DNA of 6,850 nucleotides, taken from positions 1-6,850 of the forward strand of contig JAHHQS010000184.1 in NCBI GenBank assembly GCA_020026285.1, read 5' to 3'. Under the pieces are notes generated by a model. It worked only from the letters and a program-made list of their open reading frames with translations. It made no database searches and was not told where the DNA came from. Shown here one piece after another: positions 1-6,604 of this stretch (the stretch's first letter is position 1; the number at the start of each line of letters is the position of its first letter). The DNA is from Parabacteroides sp. (GTDB taxonomy: Bacteria; Bacteroidota; Bacteroidia; Bacteroidales; Tannerellaceae). Position numbers and translations under genes: made by a program.

Positions 1-1453
1 TTAATAAGTCAGTTTCTTTTTTTATATTTTCTGAATTTATCATCCAGTTATCTAGATATTCTTCAATATTCAATTCTTCTTCACTATCATCATTTAATCC
101 TGAAACATATTTAGGAATTCCTAAAGAAAAATCGTTATTTCTAATTTCATCTATAGTCACTACATTTGAAAAGCCATCAATTACTTGGAATTGATCATAT
201 GCTTTAACAATTTTGGCAATATGATCTGGCTCTAAATAACTTTGTGCATTTATCCTAGTTACTTCATTTTTTGCATCAATAAAAAGTATTTTATTTTTTC
301 TTTCTCTTTCCTTATTACTTTTACAAATAACAATACACGCTTCCATAGGGGAGTTGTAAAATAATCCTTTACCTATACCTATTACCGATTCGATTAAATC
401 TAATTGTATAAGATTCTTTCTCATGATTTTTTCATCATTTCTTGATAGCACTCCATGAGGAAATAAAATAGCGCATCTACCATTCTCGGAATTCATACTT
501 TTTAAAATGTGTTGGAAAAATGCATAGTCAGCTCTTCCCTGTGGAGGATTCCCTAAAAAATTTCTGCCATATTTATCTTTTTCAAAAGATTGACGATTCC
601 ATTTTTTAATTGAATATGGAGGATTAGCTAAAACAAGATCAAAACGTTTTAGTTTAGAATATTCAATAAACGCAGGATTTGTTAAAGTATCTGCATTTGC
701 GATCTCAAAATCCTGAACTCCATGAAGCAGCAAATTCATTCTTGCTATTGAGGAAGTAAGCGTCACAATCTCTTGCCCATAAATTGAAAGGTTTCTCCAC
801 TCTCTATTTTGTTGTTTTAAATACGCTACTACGGAAATTAACATCCCTGCACTTCCACACGTTGGATCGTAAATTGACTCTCCAGATTTAGGCCTTAAAA
901 TTTCTGTCATAAGATTTACTACTGTTCTGTTAGTATAGAATTCTTGTGCTGTGTGTCCACTATCGTCAGCAAATTTTTTTATTAAATATTCATATCCTTG
1001 CCCTAACTCGTCTGCAGGACAGTTTTCTATAGAAAGTGTCTTAGAGCTAAAGTGTTCAATTAAATCTTTTAATAGCCTATCCGGAAGTCTATTTTTATTT
1101 GTCCACGACGCATCTCCAAATATACCGTGTAACTTATCTGTATTTGCTGATTCTATTTTATGAAATGCTTCAGATATAGCTTTTCCAATATTCTTAGACT
1201 CGTTTCTTACATCATTCCAATGAGCCCCCTTAGGTATTTTAAATTGATGTAATTCCTCCCATTCCAATGCTTCATCACCATATTTTTGTTTAGCTTTATC
1301 ATTTTCTTCATCATAAACATCGCTTAGGCGCTTAAAAAACAATAATGGAAATATATATTGCTTATATGATCCCGCATCTACATGAGTTCTGAGTAAAACA
1401 GCAGAATCCCAAAGATACTTTTCTAATTCTTCTATTGAAATTTTATTACTCAT
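1..1453 (-). CDS. hsdM: Type I restriction-modification methyltransferase subunit HsdM, 3' end beyond window
   Basis: I translated this frame by hand from the ATG at 1453: 484 codons without a stop, running off the left edge. HsdM is the S-adenosylmethionine-dependent adenine-N6 methyltransferase subunit of type I systems and works in the cytoplasm with a specificity subunit HsdS. Residues about 10-135 match the helical HsdM N-terminal domain (LLFFKRLSDVYDEE at 37-50, HWNDVRN at 78-84). The catalytic domain follows: EFYTNR at 171-176, SAM motif I DPTCGSAGM at 196-204, YGQE at 225-228, catalytic motif IV NPPY at 277-280, then QGRADYAFFQHIL at 305-317. Motif I has alanine at 202 where glycine is commoner, and 174 is asparagine where the usual motif is YTPR. 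HsdM proteins are often near 500 residues, so little is probably missing. The start overlaps the upstream gene by 8 bp. Family is secure; partner and target site are not visible. Confidence 0.93.
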   Translation of the reverse strand, partial: MSNKISIEELEKYLWDSAVLLRTHVDAGSYKQYIFPLLFFKRLSDVYDEENDKAKQKYGDEALEWEELHQFKIPKGAHWNDVRNESKNIGKAISEAFHKIESANTDKLHGIFGDASWTNKNRLPDRLLKDLIEHFSSKTLSIENCPADELGQGYEYLIKKFADDSGHTAQEFYTNRTVVNLMTEILRPKSGESIYDPTCGSAGMLISVVAYLKQQNREWRNLSIYGQEIVTLTSSIARMNLLLHGVQDFEIANADTLTNPAFIEYSKLKRFDLVLANPPYSIKKWNRQSFEKDKYGRNFLGNPPQGRADYAFFQHILKSMNSENGRCAILFPHGVLSRNDEKIMRKNLIQLDLIESVIGIGKGLFYNSPMEACIVICKSNKERERKNKILFIDAKNEVTRINAQSYLEPDHIAKIVKAYDQFQVIDGFSNVVTIDEIRNNDFSLGIPKYVSGLNDDSEEELNIEEYLDNWMINSENIKKETDLL

Positions 1454-3863
1454 ATAGATATCCTCCTTCTAATAAGAATTTCTTAACTTTTTCTTCAGAG
1501 TTTTTTACATCTTCAATCGCTTCATAATATTCTTTTAATGCAAATTCTGGGGATATAACTTCTATTTTTTTATGTTCAATAAATGTATTTACAGCTAGAG
1601 TTCCCCCAAACTCGTTAAGCTCATCTAGAGTGACCGCTTTACATTTTTCTATCTCATCTTCATAATTTAAAAATAAATCAAATACTTTTATTATGTCTTT
1701 ATATTTCATGACATTCTGAGCACGTCTAGGAGTGAATATTTTTTTTGCATCAATCATACAAACCTTACCTTTATGAGTCTTAGGTTTATTATTATTTAAT
1801 AAGATAATACAAGCAGATACACCAGTCCCATAAAATACACCACCTGTTAACTCTATTACAGCTTCTAATAAATCACTGTCTATTAATTGTTTCCTTATTT
1901 CACCAGCTTTACCGCCATGGAAAAGTACTCCCTGAGGTAATACTACTGCAACTTTACCATTTTTAGGATGCATAGATTTAACCATATGTTGTAACCAAGC
2001 AAAATCCGCATTTGAATCTGATGGGGTACCCCAAATATTTCTTCCATATTTATCCGTTTCAAATAAATCTGCCCCCCATTTTTCTTGTCCAAATGGTGGA
2101 TTTGCTAATATACAATTAAAAGTTTTAAGTTTCCCACTTTCAATAAATCTTGGATTTCTTAAAGTGTCACCTTGTTCAATCTTAAAATCTTTTGCTCCGT
2201 GAAGAAATAAATTCATTCTTGCAATAGCTGATGTCGACAAGTTGTTTTCTTGGCCATAAATTCTTCCATAAGTCATTTGATCGTTATCAATGTGGCGAAT
2301 CGCCTCAATTAGCATCCCTCCGGTTCCACACGCTGGATCATATACGGAGTCTCCAGGCTTTGGATCAAGAAGCATAACCATTAATTTTACAATTGAACGA
2401 GGAGTATAATATTCACCGGCATTTTTCTTTGAAAGATCAGCAAACTTCTTAATTAAGTATTCGTAAGCATCTCCCATAACATCGGCATTGTAGTTTAGGT
2501 TTCCTACCTTAATACTAGACATGTGTTCAATTAAATCTTTTAATCTTTCATCAGTTAATTTGGTTTTATCAGTCCATGTAACACCGTCAAAGCTTGAGAA
2601 AACTCCACTTAATGTGTCTGGATTTGCTCTTTCAATACCATTCATCGCTTTAACGATAATCTTTCCTACATCTTTACTTGTATTTCTTAAATCTTGCCAG
2701 TGACAACCTTCAGGAATAATAAAGCTATGATTCTCATCAAATGCAGCATACTCTTCATCGCCACCTGATCTTTCTAATGCTGCTTGAGTTTCTTCATCAT
2801 ACACATCACTAATTCTCTTAAAGAATAAGATTGGTGTAACATAGTCTTTGAACTCATCTTGATTGATCGGTCCTCTTAATATATTGCAAGCTTCGTATAA
2901 GTGAGAAAATAGCTGTTGTTTTTCTAATTCTTCTGCTTGTTTTGTAGATTCTTTTAATTCCTTATCTGCTGTTTCATTTGCTGATTGAATCATCTCTTCT
3001 CTACCTCTTTTTTTTACTTTCTTATCTTCAGAGCGTTTTATACTGATGCTCATATCTTTATTTCTCTTTTCCATTATTGGTGGGTACTCATTTTCAAATT
3101 CAACTAATAAACCCATTAACTTTTCATCTAGGAACGTTAATGCATGTTTTCTGATATCAGTTGGTATACCATAGTAAGCTTCAGCTACGCCGCCACAAAT
3201 GGCTGCAACAGTATCACTGTCCCCACCTATAGATATTGCATTTCTTATAGCATCTTCAAAGCTAACTGATTCAAAGAAAGCCTGTAGTGCTTGGGGAACT
3301 GTATCTTGAGATGTCTCATTAAACTGATAAGTATCTCTTATTTCATCAAGTGTAAAATCTAGTGGATAATAATTGCTATTGATATAATCTCTAATTTCTA
3401 AAATATTACTTCCACTTTTTGCAAGGTAAATAGCTACTGCTGTTGCTTCAGCTCCTTTAATACCTTCAGTATGATTATGAGTTACTTCAGTTACTAGTTT
3501 AGATAACTTCTTAGCCTCTTCAAGTGAACTTGCAGCAAAGCCTGCTGCACTCAATCTCATTGCAGCTCCATTTCCAAAGCTGTTATAAGGTTTGGGATCA
3601 TCTGAAAACATCCAATTAAAAAAACTACCACTGTACCCACATTTTGGATATAACCTACCTATTTCTTGCATGTATTTCACTGCATTTTCAGATAGGTTAC
3701 TCCAATCTTTTTTACTTTCTAAAATGGCTTTAGCAATTGCTAAGCTCATTACACTATCATCTGTTGGAAAACATTTATATGTAAGAAACTCAAAGTCTTT
3801 ACTTCTATGATTGTCCCACTCAAATCTTGAACCAACGATGTCTCCAATTATTGCACCTAACAT
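1446..3863 (-). CDS. ADP-ribosylglycohydrolase fused in frame to type I methyltransferase HsdM
   Basis: 805 residues joining two complete proteins. Residues 1-262 are an ADP-ribosylglycohydrolase (ARH/DraG family, dinuclear Mg enzymes that remove ADP-ribose from targets): GAIIGDIVGSRFEW at 3-16, TDDS at 34-37, GNGAAMR at 97-103, THNHTEGIKGAEA at 128-140, and the metal-binding IGGDSDT at 212-218. All expected metal ligands appear present. Residues 262-315 are a charged lysine/glutamate-rich linker. Residues 316-805 are HsdM: N-terminal helical domain with LRGPI at 329-333 and FFKRISDVYDEE at 347-358, EYYTPRS at 484-490, SAM motif I DPACGTGGM at 509-517, GQEN at 537-540, catalytic NPPF at 588-591. 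By eye the HsdM half resembles the next gene closely (34 of 56 identical over 537-592). The frame is continuous only because of an A8 run at 3008-3015; M291 has its own ribosome binding site and may be the native HsdM start (515 residues). The domain calls are secure. Whether the protein exists as a fusion is uncertain, and the ARH substrate is unknown. Confidence 0.9.
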   Translation of the reverse strand: MLGAIIGDIVGSRFEWDNHRSKDFEFLTYKCFPTDDSVMSLAIAKAILESKKDWSNLSENAVKYMQEIGRLYPKCGYSGSFFNWMFSDDPKPYNSFGNGAAMRLSAAGFAASSLEEAKKLSKLVTEVTHNHTEGIKGAEATAVAIYLAKSGSNILEIRDYINSNYYPLDFTLDEIRDTYQFNETSQDTVPQALQAFFESVSFEDAIRNAISIGGDSDTVAAICGGVAEAYYGIPTDIRKHALTFLDEKLMGLLVEFENEYPPIMEKRNKDMSISIKRSEDKKVKKRGREEMIQSANETADKELKESTKQAEELEKQQLFSHLYEACNILRGPINQDEFKDYVTPILFFKRISDVYDEETQAALERSGGDEEYAAFDENHSFIIPEGCHWQDLRNTSKDVGKIIVKAMNGIERANPDTLSGVFSSFDGVTWTDKTKLTDERLKDLIEHMSSIKVGNLNYNADVMGDAYEYLIKKFADLSKKNAGEYYTPRSIVKLMVMLLDPKPGDSVYDPACGTGGMLIEAIRHIDNDQMTYGRIYGQENNLSTSAIARMNLFLHGAKDFKIEQGDTLRNPRFIESGKLKTFNCILANPPFGQEKWGADLFETDKYGRNIWGTPSDSNADFAWLQHMVKSMHPKNGKVAVVLPQGVLFHGGKAGEIRKQLIDSDLLEAVIELTGGVFYGTGVSACIILLNNNKPKTHKGKVCMIDAKKIFTPRRAQNVMKYKDIIKVFDLFLNYEDEIEKCKAVTLDELNEFGGTLAVNTFIEHKKIEVISPEFALKEYYEAIEDVKNSEEKVKKFLLEGGYLYE
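1462..1468 (-). promoter_or_regulatory. Ribosome binding site of the second hsdM
   Basis: The minus strand reads AAGGAGG, 8 bases before the ATG at 1453. This strong Shine-Dalgarno lies inside the last codons of the preceding gene, whose TAA is at 1448-1446. The start is therefore placed by an 8-bp overlap, and the two genes are probably translationally coupled. Confidence 0.85.
2991..3007 (-). promoter_or_regulatory. Internal ribosome binding site and alternative hsdM start (Met291)
   Basis: On the minus strand GAGG (3007-3004) lies 10 bases before an in-frame ATG (2993-2991). Starting here gives a 515-residue HsdM with 28 residues ahead of the first HsdM block (FSHLYEACNILRG), a natural N-terminus for this family. 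The ATG overlaps an out-of-frame TGA as ATGA, the usual stop-start arrangement of coupled operon genes. What is seen are the motifs; that ribosomes start here is inference. Confidence 0.55.
3008..3015 (-). other. A8 homopolymer at the ARH-HsdM junction (possible slippage or frameshift site)
   Basis: Eight consecutive A residues on the minus strand encode V283-K284-K285-R286 (GTA AAA AAA AGA), containing the A_AAA_AAA heptamer in the reading phase used by -1 ribosomal slippage sites. With seven A the frame reads GAG GTA GAG AAG AGA TGA and stops at 2992-2990, giving a 290-residue stand-alone ARH. With nine A, or after a -1 shift, it reads AAG AGG TAG and stops at once. Only the eight-A frame joins ARH to HsdM. 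A second A8 run at 1739-1746 inside the HsdM half shows that such runs also occur by chance in this AT-rich DNA. Confidence 0.6.
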
Positions 3864-3867
3864 AATT

Positions 3868-3872
3868 CACCT
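3868..3872 (-). promoter_or_regulatory. Ribosome binding site of the ARH-HsdM gene
   Basis: Minus-strand AGGTG, 4 bases from the ATG at 3863, overlaps the TAG stop (3873-3871) of the HNH gene. It is weaker than the AGGAGG sites elsewhere in the operon, so translation here may depend on coupling to the upstream gene. Confidence 0.6.
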
Positions 3873-4860
3873 ACTTGTAATATTTAGTTAATTCTTCAAA
3901 AGAAATATCTAGTCCAACCTGAGCTAGAGCATCTTTTCTTTCATTGTAAAGTTTCTCTAAAACAGGCATTTTATCTTCTAGCTTTCCATAGTGTAGTAAA
4001 TTATGACAGTGGCTACATAAAGAAACGATATTCTCCATTGCATCTAAACTGACATTCTGATAATCAAAATCACGATACTTACTAATTGGAATTAAGTGGT
4101 GTGGCTCTGTATAACCCTTACCAGACTTTCTTTCAAATATTCTGTCATTAATATCGTACTCGCATTTATAGTCTGCTTTTGCTAAAGCATCTGCAGCATT
4201 TTTAGGATTTCTTTTAGGACTTTCTCTTTCAACAGAAGTTGATACTGTCATCTCTTGCGGTGTAGCAACTCCACTCCAAGTAGGTTTTGGACCTTGTTGA
4301 TTTTCAACAAGATCATCAATAACTTCCATTTCTACTTGCTCATATTCTCCTTCTTTATCTCCTAAAATATCTGATAAAGCATCCTTTAATACTTTAATAA
4401 TAGATTTATCGGATTGAAGTTTAATTGCTTCATTTAGGAGATAAATTGCATGTTCATCATTTATTGATGACATATACTGTTGCTTTCCGGTACCATTCAC
4501 AGTAAATGCACTATTTTCTTTATAATTATTTTTCAACCAGTTTTTATGATCAGTCACCTTTACAGGTGTTTCAAGTTCTTTATAAATTGTGTCTACTCTA
4601 TATCCATCATCATCCCAAGGTGTACCTTTACTGTACTTATCTGATGGTTTGTCAGCATCAAAACAATCAGTTTGAGCTATACTTATCGCCATTAATTTTC
4701 CATTAAAGTTATGAAGAATAAAGTCACCCTTTTTGATGAAGGTCATCATTGTATAGCCTTTATTTTTATGACCACTTCCATTTAATTTTGATGCCCATAC
4801 AAAACCGTTATCACGTTCATCTTGATATGTTTCACCTTGATATACATAAAATACAGCCAT
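3871..4860 (-). CDS. HNH endonuclease with N-terminal PUA/EVE-like domain
   Basis: 329 residues. The C-terminal part (about 220-329) is an HNH nuclease: C233, EPHHLIPIS at 252-260 carrying the H254-H255 pair, N277 in MENIVSLC, then C282-S-H-C285-H286-N287 and H290. This is the His-Asn-His metal-binding core with a zinc-type Cys pair; the usual first CxxC pair is reduced to one Cys. Residues 1-145 have the look of PUA/EVE-like domains found on modification-dependent restriction proteins: KKGDFILHNFNGKLMAIS at 43-60, W82-DDDGYRVDTIYKELETPV at 83-100, and a glycine-containing NGTGKQQYM at 122-130. Such domains flip out and sense modified bases. A linker (146-219) joins them. Likely role: cleavage of DNA, perhaps modified phage DNA, or acting as the nuclease of this operon. 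It lies 10 bp after the TRD-fusion gene and 7 bp before the ARH gene. The HNH call is firm; the EVE-like call is by pattern only. Confidence 0.85.
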   Translation of the reverse strand: MAVFYVYQGETYQDERDNGFVWASKLNGSGHKNKGYTMMTFIKKGDFILHNFNGKLMAISIAQTDCFDADKPSDKYSKGTPWDDDGYRVDTIYKELETPVKVTDHKNWLKNNYKENSAFTVNGTGKQQYMSSINDEHAIYLLNEAIKLQSDKSIIKVLKDALSDILGDKEGEYEQVEMEVIDDLVENQQGPKPTWSGVATPQEMTVSTSVERESPKRNPKNAADALAKADYKCEYDINDRIFERKSGKGYTEPHHLIPISKYRDFDYQNVSLDAMENIVSLCSHCHNLLHYGKLEDKMPVLEKLYNERKDALAQVGLDISFEELTKYYK

Positions 4861-4866
4861 TTGTAT

Positions 4867-4872
4867 CCTCCT
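4867..4872 (-). promoter_or_regulatory. Ribosome binding site of the HNH gene
   Basis: Minus-strand AGGAGG, 6 bases before the ATG at 4860. It overlaps the TAG stop (4873-4871) of the preceding gene, which fixes this start and implies coupled translation. Confidence 0.85.
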
Positions 4873-6457
4873 AAATTTTATCTCTTAGTTTTTCTAATGT
4901 TTCATTCCATCTTTTTTCTGCTTTATTAATTGTGTCTTTATAGATGTCTAGTTCATATTTGTATTCATTAGCAATTTCTTCTTGTTCTTGTACAGTAGGT
5001 AGTGGAATTTCTATATTGTTTAATTCCTTGTAGCTGATATTCATCACTGTTGTACCTTGTTGTCTAGCTAGAAGTATTTTTCTTCCTAGAGGACTATCCA
5101 AGAACACTTTTAAGAAGGTTGTTGATAGTCTTCCATCATTAGTTCTTATTACAATAACATTTGATGAAGCAATTACTGGGAAGGACTGTTCTTCAAATAT
5201 TGCAATCCTGATAGCAGTTCCTCTAGCTGGAATTAATAAGTCTCCAGTTTTTAGTAAATAACTTGCTACTTTCCTATCTTCCTCTTCAATGTAATCAAGC
5301 TCTGAGTAATCAATCTCAAATTCACCAATGTTAGAAATATTGATAACTCCAATATTGCCAGTAGGATCTTTCTTTCCAACCGCTTTACCCCTAAAAATTG
5401 TAGTTAATGAACCAAGCTCTTCTTTTCTTATTCCTGACTCTATGAATTTAATCCATTCTTCATCCTGAGATTGGAATATCCTATCAATGTTCCAGTCTCC
5501 CATTTCAATCAGCTCTGAATCTAATACAAAGGTATCTTGTATTTCTTCAAGCTTACCATTATCTAGATCCATTTTTCTTACAGTTACCTCATCAGTACGT
5601 CCTGTACTTATGGTTATCAAACAAGTTCTAATACCAGTATTCTTAAATATACCAGCAGGAAGTTCAACAATTTCTACTAAGTTGTACATAGATTGGATAA
5701 AATTTCTAAGCTCCTCTACTCGACCAGTTGCGAATGTAATTCTTGTAGGAAGAACGATTGATAAAAACCCACCAGCATCAAGATGAAGTGCAAGGTTTTC
5801 TAATCCGATCATATCAAAGTCTCTACTAATGAACTGTGAGTCTTCACTTGCTTTTTCTCTAATTCCAAAAGCTGGAACTGAAAAAATAAAATCATACTTA
5901 TCATTAGTGAAACCATATTTATAGATATTATTTTTCTTAACAACAATATTTTGGTCTTCTTCAAAGGCTATCTTTAAGAATGTATAGTATGTTTCATCAT
6001 CTGTCATAAGCGTAAACTTAGCTTTTTTGTTATGTTCAATAATTTCTAGCAATGATTTAGAAAACTTTTCAGCTTCTGCTACTAATACATTGTGTTTTTC
6101 AGTAGTGAACTTCTTAAGCATCTCTTCCACAATTAATTCAGGGACCATAGTCCTATAGTCTGAATTGTATGAAGTGATGATTTCTTTCCATGACAATTCA
6201 TCAATATGCTTTAGTGAGTGATACACGTTATCTAAGGCACGCATATCTTCAAATGGACTTCTTATATCTAGTTCATATGAAACTTCTCTCATCAAATCAA
6301 ATAGATGATTAGGATCTGGTGTTGTGTTATATTCTATTGCCTTTGATCTGATGCTTTTAATAATCACTAAAGCTTCGATGTATTGTTCTGGTTTTACAAA
6401 GCCTCTTAATACGTCAAAATATGTAAACATCTTATCTTTTAGCTTTTTCTTGTCCAT
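4871..6457 (-). CDS. Degenerate HsdM-like methyltransferase fused to a single HsdS-type target recognition domain
   Basis: 528 residues; first gene of the operon. Residues 1-110 are helical and resemble an HsdM N-terminal domain. Residues about 110-300 keep the shape of the N6-adenine methyltransferase fold (ENLALHLDAGGFLSIVLPT at 220-238, LVEIVELPAGIFKNTGIRTC at 260-279) but have lost the working parts. No DPxCGxG SAM motif is found where it should be (about 120-140), and the catalytic NPPY/F is replaced by SVPAFG at 193-198. Residues 347-495 are one HsdS target recognition domain: ELGSLTTIFRGKAV at 347-360, YLLKTGDLLIPARGTAIRIA at 400-419, IASSNVIVIRT at 429-439, GTTVMNISYKELNNIEIPLP at 468-487, QEQEEIANEY at 490-499. 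A coiled-coil-like tail follows (500-528). It is expected to bind a specific DNA sequence and perhaps hold active HsdM subunits, not to methylate. A standard HsdS has two such domains; one suggests dimerisation or a second specificity protein. Confidence 0.85.
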   Translation of the reverse strand: MDKKKLKDKMFTYFDVLRGFVKPEQYIEALVIIKSIRSKAIEYNTTPDPNHLFDLMREVSYELDIRSPFEDMRALDNVYHSLKHIDELSWKEIITSYNSDYRTMVPELIVEEMLKKFTTEKHNVLVAEAEKFSKSLLEIIEHNKKAKFTLMTDDETYYTFLKIAFEEDQNIVVKKNNIYKYGFTNDKYDFIFSVPAFGIREKASEDSQFISRDFDMIGLENLALHLDAGGFLSIVLPTRITFATGRVEELRNFIQSMYNLVEIVELPAGIFKNTGIRTCLITISTGRTDEVTVRKMDLDNGKLEEIQDTFVLDSELIEMGDWNIDRIFQSQDEEWIKFIESGIRKEELGSLTTIFRGKAVGKKDPTGNIGVINISNIGEFEIDYSELDYIEEEDRKVASYLLKTGDLLIPARGTAIRIAIFEEQSFPVIASSNVIVIRTNDGRLSTTFLKVFLDSPLGRKILLARQQGTTVMNISYKELNNIEIPLPTVQEQEEIANEYKYELDIYKDTINKAEKRWNETLEKLRDKI

Positions 6458-6466
6458 TTATTTTTG

Positions 6467-6472
6467 CCTCCT
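6467..6472 (-). promoter_or_regulatory. Ribosome binding site of the first operon gene
   Basis: Minus-strand AGGAGG with a 9-base spacer to the ATG at 6457. It is a perfect match to the anti-Shine-Dalgarno and fixes the start. Confidence 0.85.
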
Positions 6473-6511
6473 ACATATATAAATATTGATAGCTTTCTTC
6501 ATCTTAAATCT

Positions 6512-6540
6512 ATTATACTAATCAAGACATAATTTGTCAA
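6512..6540 (-). promoter_or_regulatory. Sigma-A type promoter of the defence operon
   Basis: On the minus strand TTGACA (6540-6535) and TATAAT (6517-6512) are both perfect consensus, separated by exactly 17 bases. Transcription should start near 6505, giving a leader of about 50 bases before the ATG at 6457. A consensus promoter of this strength normally needs repression to be quiet; the inverted repeat at 6545-6566 begins only 4 bp upstream of the -35 box. Confidence 0.88.
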
Positions 6541-6544
6541 TAGT

Positions 6545-6566
6545 TTTTGGTATTAAAATACCAAAA
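6545..6566. repeat. Perfect 10-bp inverted repeat, candidate operator
   Basis: The arms TTTTGGTATT (6545-6554) and AATACCAAAA (6557-6566) are exact reverse complements around a 2-bp spacer. This is the size and symmetry of a binding site for a dimeric helix-turn-helix regulator. It ends 4 bp from the -35 box of the operon promoter and covers the -35 box of a possible plus-strand promoter. I do not recognise the regulator family, and no regulator gene is in the window. Confidence 0.6.
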
Positions 6567-6575
6567 TATTATAAT
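6547..6575 (+). promoter_or_regulatory. Possible divergent promoter
   Basis: On the plus strand TTGGTA (6547-6552) and a perfect TATAAT (6570-6575) are 17 bases apart. Its -35 lies inside the inverted repeat, so one protein could control both directions. No plus-strand gene follows within the window; the transcript would run antisense to the terminator and the hsdM relic. In AT-rich DNA a chance match is possible. Confidence 0.35.
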
Positions 6576-6604
6576 GAATGATTTAGAGTGTCTTTAGATA
6601 TATA

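Noticed and set aside
951..1163. 70-codon open frame on the plus strand
   Set aside because: It lies antisense to well-conserved HsdM coding sequence and has no ribosome binding site or recognisable product. A similar antisense frame at 2521-2703 shares a CSIKSFN stretch only because the two hsdM genes are paralogs.
1739..1746. Second A8 run on the minus strand inside the HsdM half of the fused gene
   Set aside because: It sits mid-domain (D-A-K-K-I-F) with no start codon, ribosome binding site or domain boundary beside it, so it is most simply a chance homopolymer. It does warn that run length alone does not prove a programmed site at 3008-3015.
5487..5786. 99-codon open frame on the plus strand
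   Set aside because: It is antisense to the methyltransferase-TRD gene, low in complexity, and shows no protein family features. The same holds for the plus-strand frames at 3592-3810 and 4506-4706.
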